A stretch of 64,000 bases of DNA. Origin: an uncultured Eubacteriales bacterium (lineage in GTDB: Bacteria; Bacillota; Clostridia; Oscillospirales; Acutalibacteraceae). Every line of letters begins with the position of its first letter. Positions within the stretch are counted from its first letter, which is position 1. Shown here piece after piece: positions 7,914 through 17,882 of the stretch. Both the position numbers and the translations under genes were made by a program. The DNA lies in the NCBI GenBank assembly GCA_934444365.1, contig CAKSCM010000009.1, positions 1 through 64,000 of the forward strand. The letters are read 5' to 3'. The notes under the pieces are model-generated. The model had not been told where the DNA came from. It was given only the letters and a program-made list of their open reading frames with translations, and did not search any database.

Positions 7914-8954
7914 TTAATCGGACGTACCGTCGGAATCATCCGATGACGAAGATGTATCCGATAAATCGCTTTGAGCATCATCGCCGTCATTATCACCGGA
8001 TTCACCTTCGCCGCCCTCCAAAACGGTTTGATCGGCCGATAAATCCGCCGAAGAATCGGCAGGCGGCTCAGCTACGGTATCGCTTGAGGGGAAGTATTTA
8101 TCCATATACGAATTTATCGAACGGTTACGCGAGCGTATGCTCGGGTCATCCTTGCTGTAATCGCTCAAATCAAGTGTCCCTATAAAATCGCCCGGCATAT
8201 TCTCCCCCGAGCTGCAAACCGTATACGCGAAGGCCAGCTTTTTTTCGGCGTCGGCAGTATCGCCTATCTTCCAGACTATGCGCGAATCGTATATAAGATT
8301 TATTCCGCCGTTTTCATCCTCAAAAATATGGGTTATCCCGCTTATTTTTGACGATGATACAAGTTCGTTTATAAGATCGAAGATTTCTTTTTGATCGCTG
8401 TCTGCAAAGGAAATATAGCTCCCCTGAACACTCTCGCCCTCAAGCGGAATGTTGACCATTATATAGCTTTGAGGATCTGGCGACTGCACCGCGTCGAAGA
8501 TTTTCAGTTGCTCCGACGCGACAAGATAAATCCCGTCTTTGTAAAAAGCGAAGTTATTCTGCACCGGCTCGACCTTTATAATAACCTTATTGGGTATTTT
8601 AATGGTAACGCTCGCCGAATCTATGTACATTAGCTTCTCGGTTATATCCGAAGCCGCTTTCTCTTTATCGATAGAAATAAGCTTATCCCCCGTCGATATT
8701 CCGGCAGCCGCAATTATCTCATCGCCCGAATAAACCGAATCGCCCGACACCTCTATATTGCTCACCCTGAACCATACGGTGCACACAAGGGTCGCCGCAA
8801 CCGATAGTATTACAACCAGAAGCACAAAGGTAAGAAGTATTTTCCTGCTTTTTTTAGCCCTCTCGCCGGACGAACGCTTTTTGGCTTTTTCGCGCTCGGC
8901 GGCACGCCGGGCAAGTATTTCCCTTTGTTTCGGTGTCAGATCATCCTGATACAT
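7914..8954 (-). CDS. divIB: Division protein DivIB/FtsQ
   Basis: 346 residues, a bitopic divisome protein. Short basic cytoplasmic N-terminus (AAEREKAKKR...), one membrane segment (residues ~40-62, ILLTFVLLVVILSVAATLVC). A POTRA domain then begins at FRVSNIEVSGDSVYSGDEII. The last ~60 residues are low complexity, rich in Asp and Ser. Length and layout fit DivIB of Firmicutes, which scaffolds FtsL/DivIC. It lies between murA and ftsZ, the usual place. A ribosome binding site (AAAGGA) is unusually far (~16 nt) from the ATG, so the start could be a few codons off. Confidence 0.9.
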   Translation of the reverse strand: MYQDDLTPKQREILARRAAEREKAKKRSSGERAKKSRKILLTFVLLVVILSVAATLVCTVWFRVSNIEVSGDSVYSGDEIIAAAGISTGDKLISIDKEKAASDITEKLMYIDSASVTIKIPNKVIIKVEPVQNNFAFYKDGIYLVASEQLKIFDAVQSPDPQSYIMVNIPLEGESVQGSYISFADSDQKEIFDLINELVSSSKISGITHIFEDENGGINLIYDSRIVWKIGDTADAEKKLAFAYTVCSSGENMPGDFIGTLDLSDYSKDDPSIRSRNRSINSYMDKYFPSSDTVAEPPADSSADLSADQTVLEGGEGESGDNDGDDAQSDLSDTSSSSDDSDGTSD

Positions 8955-9132
8955 AAGCTTAATTTCAGTTCCTTTATATTTTTACTTGAAGTTTTTCTAT
9001 TGACCTGCCGTTTTTGCAATGCTTAATGTAGAACCGGTTTTTTACCGGATTTTTATCCGGCGGCCAACCCGTGTGTTTTTTTAAAAGCCTTAGTATTATA
9101 CATCACGACTGTTAAAAGGCTGTTTTCTCTTC

Positions 9133-10380
9133 TCATCTGATATCGGCGCCAAGCGAATAGAGTGTTCCGGTTATATCCTCATATCCGCGCATTATATGCT
9201 TGGTTTCGCTTAAAACGGTCTCCCCTTCGGCGGCAAGAGCCGCTACGCAAAGAGCCGCACCGCCCCTTAAATCGGTAGCCTTGACAGCAGCTCCGGTCAG
9301 TCTATCCACACCTTCGACCACCGCAACCTTGCCCTCGACCTTTATTTTCGCCCCCAGGCGCATAAGCTCTCCGGCATGTTTAAAGCGGTTATCAAAGATA
9401 TTCTCCACAAAAACGCTGGTTCCGGGTGCCACCGTACACATCGCCATTACCGGCGGCTGAGCGTCGGTCGGAAATCCGGGATAAGCAAGGGTCCTGACCG
9501 TCTTTATCCTTTTAGGACCGTACACCGCCGTTAAGGAAAGCTCCCTGTCCTTAACCGATATTTCGCATCCGGCCTCTAAAAAGGCCGGTATTACCGGATA
9601 CACATGGGCAGGAATCATATTTTTAACGGTTACGTCTCCCCTTGTAATGGCTGCGGCCGCCATGTATGTCGCTGCCGCTATACGATCAGGTATGACCGTA
9701 TGCTCGGTGCCGTAAAGCTCGCTTACGCCGTCTATGACGATGGTGCTTTCTCCGGCGCCTCTTATTTTTGCGCCGGCCCGATTTAAAAAGTCCGCAAGAT
9801 CGCTTATTTCGGGCTCCCTTGCGGCATTTCTCAAAACAGTCCGTCCCTTTGCGGTCACGGCGGCGAGCATTATGTTCTCGGTAGCGCCGACGCTCGGCAA
9901 AATAAGGGTAATATCGGCGCCTTTCAGTCCGTCGGGAGCAAAGCATTCAAGAGTCCCGTGCTCTTCGTTTATAACCGCACCAAGGCTCCTCATTCCCGAA
10001 AGATGGAGATCGATAGGACGCGACCCCAGCTCACAGCCGCCCGGATATGATATCACCGCACTTAAGCATCTTGCAAGTATCGGCCCGAGAAAAACCACGG
10101 ATGATCTCATCTCGCGCATTAATTCGTCAGGTATGACCGTACAGTTTATGTTATCGGTATTGACCGTTACGGTATGCCCTTCGCGTAAAACGCTGCAGCC
10201 TATTGCCCGTAAAATGTCCACAGCCGCGTCGACGTCGCTTAAAACGGGGCAGTTATGTAACACGCTCGTTCCCTTACAAAGAAGGGTGGCCGCCATAAGC
10301 GGCAGCGCGCTGTTTTTAGAACCCTGTAAATATATTTCTCCCGAAAGGCGTTTTTGACCCCTTATTGTTATCGATGACAT
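9133..10380 (-). CDS. murA: UDP-GlcNAc 1-carboxyvinyltransferase MurA
   Basis: 415 residues. Adds enolpyruvate from PEP to UDP-GlcNAc, the first committed step of peptidoglycan synthesis. It opens with GSKNSALPLMAA, holding the conserved Lys22-Asn23. The catalytic loop PGGCELGSRPIDLH has the essential Cys at ~116, so fosfomycin sensitivity would be expected. The ATG at 10378-10380 follows AAGGAGTGCACTCA; a GTG three codons upstream overlaps the site. Its position inside the dcw cluster between murG and divIB is typical of Clostridia and some Bacilli. Confidence 0.96.
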   Translation of the reverse strand: MSSITIRGQKRLSGEIYLQGSKNSALPLMAATLLCKGTSVLHNCPVLSDVDAAVDILRAIGCSVLREGHTVTVNTDNINCTVIPDELMREMRSSVVFLGPILARCLSAVISYPGGCELGSRPIDLHLSGMRSLGAVINEEHGTLECFAPDGLKGADITLILPSVGATENIMLAAVTAKGRTVLRNAAREPEISDLADFLNRAGAKIRGAGESTIVIDGVSELYGTEHTVIPDRIAAATYMAAAAITRGDVTVKNMIPAHVYPVIPAFLEAGCEISVKDRELSLTAVYGPKRIKTVRTLAYPGFPTDAQPPVMAMCTVAPGTSVFVENIFDNRFKHAGELMRLGAKIKVEGKVAVVEGVDRLTGAAVKATDLRGGAALCVAALAAEGETVLSETKHIMRGYEDITGTLYSLGADIR

Positions 10381-10578
10381 TGAGTGCACTCCTTACGAAT
10401 CGGTTTTCGGCCGCTTATAATTTCATAGTATGCCGAAATGATCCATTGAGTGCGAGGTCGCAATACGACCGTCTTATAACAAAAAGCCGTATCACATCAG
10501 TCACAAATAACAAAACAGCTTTTAAAGCCGGCACCGCATTTGCGGGACTTGCGACGGTTTTATTTTAATTATAATCTT

Positions 10579-11694
10579 TTATTTTTTTGCAAGCTGCTTT
10601 AAGGCGCGGAAAATCCGCTCATTGGAATTTATAACAGCCATTTTTTTTGCCGCAACGCTCATTTTTAAAAGCTCTTCCCCGTCCGACAGCAGTCGATCGA
10701 TCTCGCCTTTTAGCCTTTCGGGTGTCAGATCCTTTTCTTCAATTATTGCCGCTGCACCCCTTTCTACAAGGGTCATGGCGTTGTGGTACTGGTGATTTTC
10801 CGCAACGTTCGGCGACGGAATAAGTATCGACGGCTTACCCTGAACCTCAAGCTCGCTTAAGGTTATGGCCCCCGAACGGCAGATCACAAGATCGGCCGCC
10901 GACATCATGACGTCCATATTGTCTATATATTCGTACAGTCTTAAATTTTCGTCGGTTATATCCACGCCCTTACTTTCAAGCAGCTCGGGCATCCATTTCG
11001 CCCCATATGAGCCCATTGCATGAAAATGGCGGTATTTCCCATCTTTTAAATCCTCGGCTATAACGTCGGCCATAACCTCGTTTATGCGCCTTGCCCCGAG
11101 ACTGCCGCCGTATGAAAGTATCATTGGACGTTCGTCTAAACCGAGGGCCTTGCGGGAAGCTTCCCTTTTAGCCTTTATTACCGACAGTCTTACGGGATTG
11201 CCGGTATCTACATATATTCTCTCAGGCAGATATCTTTTCGCCTGTGGCATTGCCAGCATAACCGTATCGACGTATCTTGAAAGCATTTTTGTGGTTATTC
11301 CAGGATATGCGTTTTGTTCGTGCGTTGCAGTTTTATAGCCCATTTTATGAGCCTTTCTCAACACCGGACCGCTTACATATCCGCCTGTACCCATTACGAC
11401 ATCGGGTTTAAACTCGCCTAAAATTTTCTTTATATCCTTACCGGCCGAAACGGCAAGACCGACGGCCTTTACATCGTCCATCAGCTTTTTCGGGGTAAGT
11501 CCCCTTTGAAATCCTGCGACCTTTATAGGATAAAATTTATACCCGGCCTTTTTGACAAGGGTCGCCTCCATACCAGTCTTATTCCCCACAAAAGCGATCA
11601 CGCTTTCGGGATCTTTTTCTTTTATGTATCCTGCAACGGCAAGGGCCGGATTGATATGCCCGCCCGTACCGCCGCATGCAAACAACACCTTCAT
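10579..11694 (-). CDS. murG: Undecaprenyl-PP-MurNAc-pentapeptide GlcNAc transferase MurG
   Basis: 371 residues. Converts lipid I to lipid II on the inner face of the membrane. GT-B glycosyltransferase with N-terminal GGTGGHINPALAVA, the second G loop GTGGYVSGPV and the C-terminal donor-binding segment CRSGAITLSELEVQGKPSILIPSPNVAENHQYHNA. AAGGAG lies 9 nt before the ATG. It is 38 bp downstream of ftsW, so the flippase-like/polymerase and the lipid II synthase are made together. Confidence 0.97.
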   Translation of the reverse strand: MKVLFACGGTGGHINPALAVAGYIKEKDPESVIAFVGNKTGMEATLVKKAGYKFYPIKVAGFQRGLTPKKLMDDVKAVGLAVSAGKDIKKILGEFKPDVVMGTGGYVSGPVLRKAHKMGYKTATHEQNAYPGITTKMLSRYVDTVMLAMPQAKRYLPERIYVDTGNPVRLSVIKAKREASRKALGLDERPMILSYGGSLGARRINEVMADVIAEDLKDGKYRHFHAMGSYGAKWMPELLESKGVDITDENLRLYEYIDNMDVMMSAADLVICRSGAITLSELEVQGKPSILIPSPNVAENHQYHNAMTLVERGAAAIIEEKDLTPERLKGEIDRLLSDGEELLKMSVAAKKMAVINSNERIFRALKQLAKK

Positions 11695-11732
11695 GCCGCT
11701 TTACTCCTTATATTATTATAGCTGATTCTTTA

Positions 11733-12914
11733 CTACGACTTGCTTACACCGCTGCACCGCGACACCGAAAGCACAATCCCCATTTCACCCATTATCATGA
11801 GCAGCGCCGTACCGCCGTAGCTGAAAAACGGAAGGCTTATACCGGTATTCGGAATGGTGTTGGTAACAACGAGAATATTAAGAAGCATCTGCAGTCCGAC
11901 CTGGAACACAATTCCTATAACAAGCATTGAGCCGAACCTGTTCGGACAGCGAATCGCTATTAAGACACCGCGCCAAATAAGCACACCGAAGGCCGCGACT
12001 ATGCAAAGCGCTCCTACAAAGCCAAGCTCCTCGCACACTATACTGAAAATAAAGTCGTTTTGAGGCTCGGGCACCCAAAGATATTTCTGACGTGACATCC
12101 CGAGTCCTCTGCCCCAGAATCCGCCCGAGCCGATAGCGAGCAGCGACTGTATGGTCTGATACCCCTTGCCGGTTGCGTCGGCCCACGGATCGATCCAGTA
12201 TTTTATACGGTCGCTTCCGTATCCGACAACACCCGAAAGTATTGCTACGGCGCCTATAACCACCGTTCCTCCGCCGGCGAGAACGAGCCATCTGAGCTTT
12301 ATTCCGCCGACGATTAAAAGAACGATCGATATAAGAAGTATAAGTATTGTAGCCGAAAGATGCGGTTCCACAACCACAAGACCGCACGTCACGGCTAGTA
12401 TTCCCAAAAAGGGCAGTATACCGTACTTAAAGGTACCCATTTTTTTGACCCCGAACTTGGAGGCGAGGTAGGATATGATAAGTATTACGGCAAATTTCGC
12501 AATTTCGGAGGGCTGAAAGGTAAAGGAACCTATTTTGATCCATCGCTTATAATCGAACCCCTCACTCATGGGCGGCAATATAAGCACCACAGCCAAAAGC
12601 GCAAGCGAAAAAAAGAAGAGTATCCAGGGTAATTTGTACTTTGCATAAAAATTAAAATCGATATAAGAAATACCGACCATTGCAACAACGCCGATAACGG
12701 CATATTTTGCCTGATTAAGGATAAAAAGATAGCTGTTGCCGTAATTGTAATAGGCAAAGGCATAGCTTGCCGACGCCAGCATTATAAGTCCCGTTGTAAG
12801 CAACACAAGCACCATTATAAAGAAGACAAGATCCATGCGTCCGCGCCTTGTACGTTTTTCGGACGACACTCGCCTTTGCGCCTGTTCCATTAATTCATTT
12901 TCGGGCGAATACAT
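11733..12914 (-). CDS. ftsW: SEDS glycosyltransferase FtsW/SpoVE
   Basis: 393 residues, about ten membrane segments. SEDS-family peptidoglycan polymerase working with the class B PBP encoded three genes upstream. Conserved SEDS elements are visible: a basic cytoplasmic N-terminus, WIKIGSFTFQPSEIAKFAVI, the extracellular loop near GKGYQTIQSLLAIGSGGFWGRGLG with LWVPEPQNDFIFSIVCEELGFVGA, and the terminal PFFSYGGTALL. AAAGGAG precedes the ATG. In spore formers this dcw-encoded copy may be SpoVE or FtsW; sequence alone does not separate them. Confidence 0.94.
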   Translation of the reverse strand: MYSPENELMEQAQRRVSSEKRTRRGRMDLVFFIMVLVLLTTGLIMLASASYAFAYYNYGNSYLFILNQAKYAVIGVVAMVGISYIDFNFYAKYKLPWILFFFSLALLAVVLILPPMSEGFDYKRWIKIGSFTFQPSEIAKFAVILIISYLASKFGVKKMGTFKYGILPFLGILAVTCGLVVVEPHLSATILILLISIVLLIVGGIKLRWLVLAGGGTVVIGAVAILSGVVGYGSDRIKYWIDPWADATGKGYQTIQSLLAIGSGGFWGRGLGMSRQKYLWVPEPQNDFIFSIVCEELGFVGALCIVAAFGVLIWRGVLIAIRCPNRFGSMLVIGIVFQVGLQMLLNILVVTNTIPNTGISLPFFSYGGTALLMIMGEMGIVLSVSRCSGVSKS

Positions 12915-12989
12915 AAGACTGTCTCCTTTACGTTTTTATCGATTCGGCCCATCGGGCAATTATCCGGCAATTGTACGGCGCTTCGTTTT

Positions 12990-14048
12990 TTAAAGCGATG
13001 CGGCCGCCATAAGCAGCCCCCCGGCTATAACTCCGCCGATAAGGGTGATTGCCGAAAAAACAACGACGATTTTATTCTCACTCCAGCCGGACATTTCAAA
13101 ATGATGATGGATCGGCGACATTTTAAACAGACGCTTGCGGGTTTTTTTGTAGTAAATAACCTGCAAAATGACCGAAAACGCCTCCATAAGATATACGATT
13201 CCGACCAGCAGCAAAAGTATCGGATATCCGCTTGCAAAGGCCATTGCAACGACCGTTCCGCCGAGGAACAGCGACCCGGTATCGCCCATAAACACCTTTG
13301 CCGGTTTTAAATTCCAGACTAAAAATCCCGAGCAGCCTCCGGCCGAAGCACATGAGAAAATGTTAAGCGCAGTATATCCGTTGAGTGATGAAAAAATCAT
13401 ATAAAAGAAGGATACCGCCAGGGTTACCGAGGAGCAAAGCCCGTCAATTCCGTCGGTAAGATTTACCGAATTTACAAATCCGTATATAAACACAAGGGCA
13501 ATCGGCCAGAAAATAATTCCGGCGCCGCTTGTAACGTTTACCTGTCCTACAAAGGGGATAAATGTAAAGGTATATCCGCACATATAAAGGCTGAAAAGAT
13601 ACACCGCCGCAATTACAAGCTGCAAAAGGGTCTTTTGCCGGGCGGTAAGGCCGAGATTACGCTTTTTAACTACCTTTATGTAGTCGTCGGTAAAACCGAC
13701 AAAGCCGTTGGCAAGAGCCATCAAAAGACCCAAAAGAACGCTGGTTGTACGTATACCGTTCTGGGAGGCAGGATCGGTTACCATGCATGAAAGCTTTTGA
13801 AATTCGAGATCCGACAGCAAGAATTTAGAAAGTATAACCGTAAGTATGACCGATAAAAAAATGCCTATTATAAACATTATTCCGCCCATTACGGGGGTTC
13901 CTTTTTTATCGGCATGCCATTTGGGCCCTATTTCAAGTATAGTTTGCCCGAAATGCAGCCTTTTAAGCAGCGGTATAAAATAAAACCCCAAAACCGCCGT
14001 TATCAAAAAGGCAAGAATAAGCCCGAGTATCGGTATAAACGTCTCCAT
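12990..14048 (-). CDS. mraY: Phospho-MurNAc-pentapeptide transferase MraY
   Basis: 352 residues with ten membrane segments. Transfers phospho-MurNAc-pentapeptide to undecaprenyl phosphate to make lipid I. Conserved catalytic elements: GKKGTPVMGG-type loop (DKKGTPVMGG, residue ~47), FTDDYIKVVKKRN, NLTDGIDGL with the catalytic Asp pair, FMGDTGSL, and the loop SPIHHHFE. AAAGGAAG precedes the ATG. Only 3 bp separate it from the murE stop, so it is translationally coupled. Confidence 0.97.
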   Translation of the reverse strand: METFIPILGLILAFLITAVLGFYFIPLLKRLHFGQTILEIGPKWHADKKGTPVMGGIMFIIGIFLSVILTVILSKFLLSDLEFQKLSCMVTDPASQNGIRTTSVLLGLLMALANGFVGFTDDYIKVVKKRNLGLTARQKTLLQLVIAAVYLFSLYMCGYTFTFIPFVGQVNVTSGAGIIFWPIALVFIYGFVNSVNLTDGIDGLCSSVTLAVSFFYMIFSSLNGYTALNIFSCASAGGCSGFLVWNLKPAKVFMGDTGSLFLGGTVVAMAFASGYPILLLLVGIVYLMEAFSVILQVIYYKKTRKRLFKMSPIHHHFEMSGWSENKIVVVFSAITLIGGVIAGGLLMAAASL

Positions 14049-14051
14049 TTT

Positions 14052-15506
14052 TTACTTCCTTTCGCCGTGTTTTGCCTTAATTTCGGCCGCTACCCGCGCG
14101 ACTATCTCACGCTCGTCGAGATGAACGGCAGAGGTGCCGATTATCTGGTAGGTTTCATGACCCTTTCCGGCAAGCAGTACAATATCGTCGGTTCTTGCAT
14201 TTTTTATGGCATATTCTACTGCCTGCTCGCGGTTTTCAATAACCTTATAAGGCACCGAATGGCCCTTAACTCCGGCCATTATATCGCTTATTATCTCACC
14301 GGGATTTTCGGTACGGGGATTATCCGAGGTAACAATAACGTAATCGGAATTTTCGGCTGCAATTCTCCCCATTTCGGGGCGTTTGCCCTTGTCGCGGTCG
14401 CCTCCGCAGCCGAAAAGGGTTATAAGCCTGCCCTTTTTAAGTGCGTTTAAGGCGCTTATTATATTTTTAAGTCCGTCGGGAGTATGAGCATAATCGATAA
14501 TCACTGTAAAATCAAGACCGGTAGGAACCACCTCTGCTCTGCCCTTTACACCCGGAGCCTTGGCGAGCCCCTCAAGGCAGCCGTTAAAGCTAAATCCGAG
14601 GGCTATTACCGTAACGGCGGCCGCAAGGGCATTGTAGACCGAAAAGCTGCCCGGTGTATTTGCGTGAGCACGGCCTATCACCCCGTCACCCACCAGCTCA
14701 AAATCCACACCGTGGGGCAAATAACGTATATTTTTGGCCGAAAAACTGGAATTATCGCTCTTGGCCGAGTAGGTAAAAACCTCGCCGTCCGAAGCATTTA
14801 TAAATTCATCGGCATATTTATCGTCAAGATTTATAACCGATTTTTTGCAGCGATAGAATATCTTCTTCTTGGTTTCGAGGTAATTTTCCATGGTATGGTG
14901 ATAATCAAGGTGATCCTGGGTTAAATTTGTAAACACGCATACGGCGAATTCGAGACCGTACACCCTATCCTGATCTATCGCATGTGACGATACCTCCATA
15001 ACGACATAATCGCACCCCGCCTTAAGCATAAGGGCAAAAAGGGAATGAAGCTCAAAGGCGTCGGGCGTTGTGCTTTTGGCAGGCAGAACATCCTCGCCGA
15101 CCATATTCTGAACCGTACCTATAAGTCCTACCTTACAGCCCTGCGATTCCAAAATGCTTTTTATAAGGGTAGTAGTGGTTGTCTTTCCGTTGGTACCCGT
15201 AACCCCTATAATCTCCAGCTTTTCGGCAGGATGGCCGAAAAACGCAGCGCACATAAGGGCGTAGGTCTGGCGACAGTTTTCAACTATTATCTGATTTTCA
15301 AGTCCGGTGTCCTTTTCGGCAATTATTACCGACGCGCCGCTTTTTACGGCACTCGCCGCAAATTTATGTCCGTCGACCTTAACACCGTCAATGCAAACAA
15401 AGGCATAATCCTCACGTACCACCCTTGAGTCACAGGTAACGCCCTTTATATCAAGCTCACCTAACGGATGATTTTCCTCAAGCGATATAAGTTCCCTTAA
15501 TTTCAT
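14052..15506 (-). CDS. murE: UDP-MurNAc-tripeptide synthetase MurE
   Basis: 484 residues. ATP-dependent ligase adding the third stem amino acid. It has the Mur ligase ATP loop GVTGTNGKTTTT (~110), a central domain with ENYLETKKKIFY, and a C-terminal domain with DNPRTENPG. The DNPR motif is the established specificity marker for meso-diaminopimelate instead of lysine, so the wall is inferred to be of mDAP type. GAAGGAGAAGAGT precedes the ATG. It follows spoVD by 23 bp. Confidence 0.95.
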   Translation of the reverse strand: MKLRELISLEENHPLGELDIKGVTCDSRVVREDYAFVCIDGVKVDGHKFAASAVKSGASVIIAEKDTGLENQIIVENCRQTYALMCAAFFGHPAEKLEIIGVTGTNGKTTTTTLIKSILESQGCKVGLIGTVQNMVGEDVLPAKSTTPDAFELHSLFALMLKAGCDYVVMEVSSHAIDQDRVYGLEFAVCVFTNLTQDHLDYHHTMENYLETKKKIFYRCKKSVINLDDKYADEFINASDGEVFTYSAKSDNSSFSAKNIRYLPHGVDFELVGDGVIGRAHANTPGSFSVYNALAAAVTVIALGFSFNGCLEGLAKAPGVKGRAEVVPTGLDFTVIIDYAHTPDGLKNIISALNALKKGRLITLFGCGGDRDKGKRPEMGRIAAENSDYVIVTSDNPRTENPGEIISDIMAGVKGHSVPYKVIENREQAVEYAIKNARTDDIVLLAGKGHETYQIIGTSAVHLDEREIVARVAAEIKAKHGERK

Positions 15507-15529
15507 ACTCTTCTCCTTCGCCTACTGTA

Positions 15530-17746
15530 TTATTCAACGCTGTCGCTGTATCTGAAATATACCGTAACCACTGTTCCGGCCTCAACCTCGGTGCCCGGTT
15601 CTACGCTTTGTTTGTACGACACCGAGCCGCTTTCTCCGCTTACCACACCGGACATTTCAAGGTTAACGCCGGCTGTTTTCGCAGCGGATTTAACCTCTGA
15701 AACGCTTAAATTCTTTAAATCCGGAACCGTAACGGTAGCCGCCGACTGCGACTCATCGGTGTATATTACAACGGTCGAGCCGGTCGGTGCGGTCTGGGAT
15801 GCAAGCGGCATTTGTCTTACAACCGCCGTTCCCTCTCCCACCGTCTTGACCTTAAAGCCGCTGCCTTCAAGCTGAGCCTTCGCCTCATCAATGCTGCTGC
15901 CTATAACCGACGGAACCTTAACGTTAAGGGCCGTATATTCGTCCTCGGTGTATATCGGCTCTATACCGAGATACGGCAACGCCTCCGACATTATAGACGC
16001 CGCAACCGGTGCCGAAACCTTACTTCCGTATATCGAATCGCCGTGCGGCTCATCGACCATTACAAATACGGCGATTTCCGGATCGTCGGCCGGAGCAAAT
16101 CCGCAGAATGAAGCGATATAAAGCATTTGTCCGGTCTCTTTTTTCTTATCGACCTTTTGGCTTGTTCCGGTTTTTCCGGCCATACGATATCCGGCAACAT
16201 ATCCGTTTTTACCGGTGCCGTTCGCAACGACCGATTCAAGCATACCGCATATTTTTTTAGAGGTCGATTCCGAAATAACCTGACGTTTTACATCGGTATC
16301 ATAGCTTTTTACAATATTACCGTCGGTATCGATTATCTGTTTTACCATGTGGGGCTTTACAAGATATCCGCCGTTAGCCGCCGCACATACCGCCGTTATC
16401 ATCTGTATGGGGGTTATTCTGAAGGTCTGGCCGAAGGACTCGGAGGCGAGCTCTACCGGGCCCATATTTTCCGAGGTATAGTAAATTCCGGTCGCCTCTC
16501 CGGGCAGATCTATATTTGTCATGGTTGTAAAGCCGAAGGACTTAAAATAGCTGTAAAAAAGGTCGACGCCGAGGCGCTGTCCTATTTCTATAAAGGCCGG
16601 GTTGCAGGAATTTTCAAATATCTGGGTCAAATTCTGAGTCCCGTGTCCCGACGTAACATGACAGTTATATTTTGTATCGTATATGCTTATATATCCCGGG
16701 CAATTAAAGGTCGAATCCATGCTGACCTTGCCCTCTTCAAGACCGGCCGAACCGGTGATTATCTTAAAAACCGATCCGGGCTCATAGGTGTCGGATATCG
16801 CCTTGTTACGCCACTGCTCCTGCAGCGCCGCACTGTATTTTTCGGTATATTCGTCGCCGCTGTAGTTTTTAAGTTCCTCGGCTACGGCAGAATCGGCTAT
16901 CGTAAAGGGTGAATTCGGATCGTAGTCGCCTTTGGTAGTCATGGCAAGTATCTCGCCGGTATTTACATTCATTACTATACAGCAGCCGCGATTGCTCGCC
17001 GAATTCGACTGCACCGCCTCTTCAAGATACTTTTCGGCATAGTGCTGTATATATTCGTCCAGGGTCGAAACAACCGAATATCCCGGCTGGGACTCGACCA
17101 TGGTCTCGTATTTAAAGGGCATGTCGCTGCCTCGGGCATTCTTTGAGGATACGGTCTTTCCGGGAATTCCGGTCAAATCGCTGTCGTACTGATATTCAAG
17201 TCCGGCAAGACCCTGGTTGTCGTCGCCGACAAATCCGAGCACCGTCGATCCGAGGGTTCCGTTCGGATAATAACGCTTGCTCGCCTTATCAAGACCTACC
17301 ACCGAACCGAGCTTATTATCGCTTATAAAGGCCCTTACCTCATCCGCCAAATTCTGCTCGACCCGTTGCTTTATCTTCTCATAGGCCGTATTTTTTTGTG
17401 TTTTTAAATAAACAGCCTCCTCGTCAAGCTCCAAAAGTTGGGACAGTCCCGAGGCAATAAGCCTTGCTTCCTCATCGTCTTCGATATTCTTAGGCGTAAC
17501 ATATACGGTATAAACGGTAGCGCTCGTCGCAAGAATGTTCATGTTCCGGTCGTAAATGTTTCCGCGCTGAGCGGCAACGGTGGTGGTCGTAAGCTGCTGT
17601 TCGGTGGCGATTTTCGAGTAATAACCGCCGTTTATCAGCATAATATCAGCAAGCCGTACCCCTATTGTGCCGAAACCGACAACGAGTACAGCCATCATTA
17701 ACCAGAACATTCTTTTCCACATTGATCTCGGAGTTACGCTTTTCAA
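15530..17746 (-). CDS. spoVD: Class B PBP with PASTA domains (SpoVD/PBP2)
   Basis: 738 residues from the chosen start. Transpeptidase of septal or spore cortex peptidoglycan. One N-terminal membrane segment, a PBP dimerisation domain (RGNIYDRNMNILATS), then the transpeptidase domain with SxxK EPGSVFKI, SxN ENSCNPAF and KTG MAGKTGTSQK. Two C-terminal PASTA repeats follow (VPSVIGSSIDEAKAQL; VPDLKNLSVSEVKSAAK), as in SpoVD. The start is uncertain. The open frame reaches a TTG at 17803, but that codon lies in a hairpin. A TTG at 17746, ~10 nt after AGAAGGG, gives an N-terminus like B. subtilis SpoVD. An ATG at 17722 is the third option. Confidence 0.9.
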   Translation of the reverse strand: MKSVTPRSMWKRMFWLMMAVLVVGFGTIGVRLADIMLINGGYYSKIATEQQLTTTTVAAQRGNIYDRNMNILATSATVYTVYVTPKNIEDDEEARLIASGLSQLLELDEEAVYLKTQKNTAYEKIKQRVEQNLADEVRAFISDNKLGSVVGLDKASKRYYPNGTLGSTVLGFVGDDNQGLAGLEYQYDSDLTGIPGKTVSSKNARGSDMPFKYETMVESQPGYSVVSTLDEYIQHYAEKYLEEAVQSNSASNRGCCIVMNVNTGEILAMTTKGDYDPNSPFTIADSAVAEELKNYSGDEYTEKYSAALQEQWRNKAISDTYEPGSVFKIITGSAGLEEGKVSMDSTFNCPGYISIYDTKYNCHVTSGHGTQNLTQIFENSCNPAFIEIGQRLGVDLFYSYFKSFGFTTMTNIDLPGEATGIYYTSENMGPVELASESFGQTFRITPIQMITAVCAAANGGYLVKPHMVKQIIDTDGNIVKSYDTDVKRQVISESTSKKICGMLESVVANGTGKNGYVAGYRMAGKTGTSQKVDKKKETGQMLYIASFCGFAPADDPEIAVFVMVDEPHGDSIYGSKVSAPVAASIMSEALPYLGIEPIYTEDEYTALNVKVPSVIGSSIDEAKAQLEGSGFKVKTVGEGTAVVRQMPLASQTAPTGSTVVIYTDESQSAATVTVPDLKNLSVSEVKSAAKTAGVNLEMSGVVSGESGSVSYKQSVEPGTEVEAGTVVTVYFRYSDSVE

Positions 17747-17800
17747 AACCGCACCGACCCTTCTTCTCTCCAAAGCTCCGCCTTTGATACTATGAAAAAT

Positions 17801-17862
17801 CAAAGCAGATTATTCTGCTTTCATTGCTGCGTCCGGGGGTTTTCCTTCCTCCGGACGCAACA
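17801..17862 (-). terminator. Tandem hairpins between ftsL and spoVD (possible attenuator)
   Basis: On the minus strand, the first hairpin TGCGTCCGG...CCGGACGCA (17833-17859) is followed by ATGAAAGCAGAATAA, a five-codon ORF. The second is AAAGCAGA-ATAA-TCTGCTTT (17802-17821), then GATTTTT. The second has the shape of an intrinsic terminator inside the operon; readthrough must occur for spoVD to be expressed from upstream. Confidence 0.5.
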
Positions 17863-17882
17863 CTTTACTGTTTTTCAAATCC

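Noticed and set aside
16127..16912. 261-codon plus-strand open frame opposite spoVD
   Set aside because: Antisense shadow of the PBP transpeptidase domain, which is fully supported by motifs.
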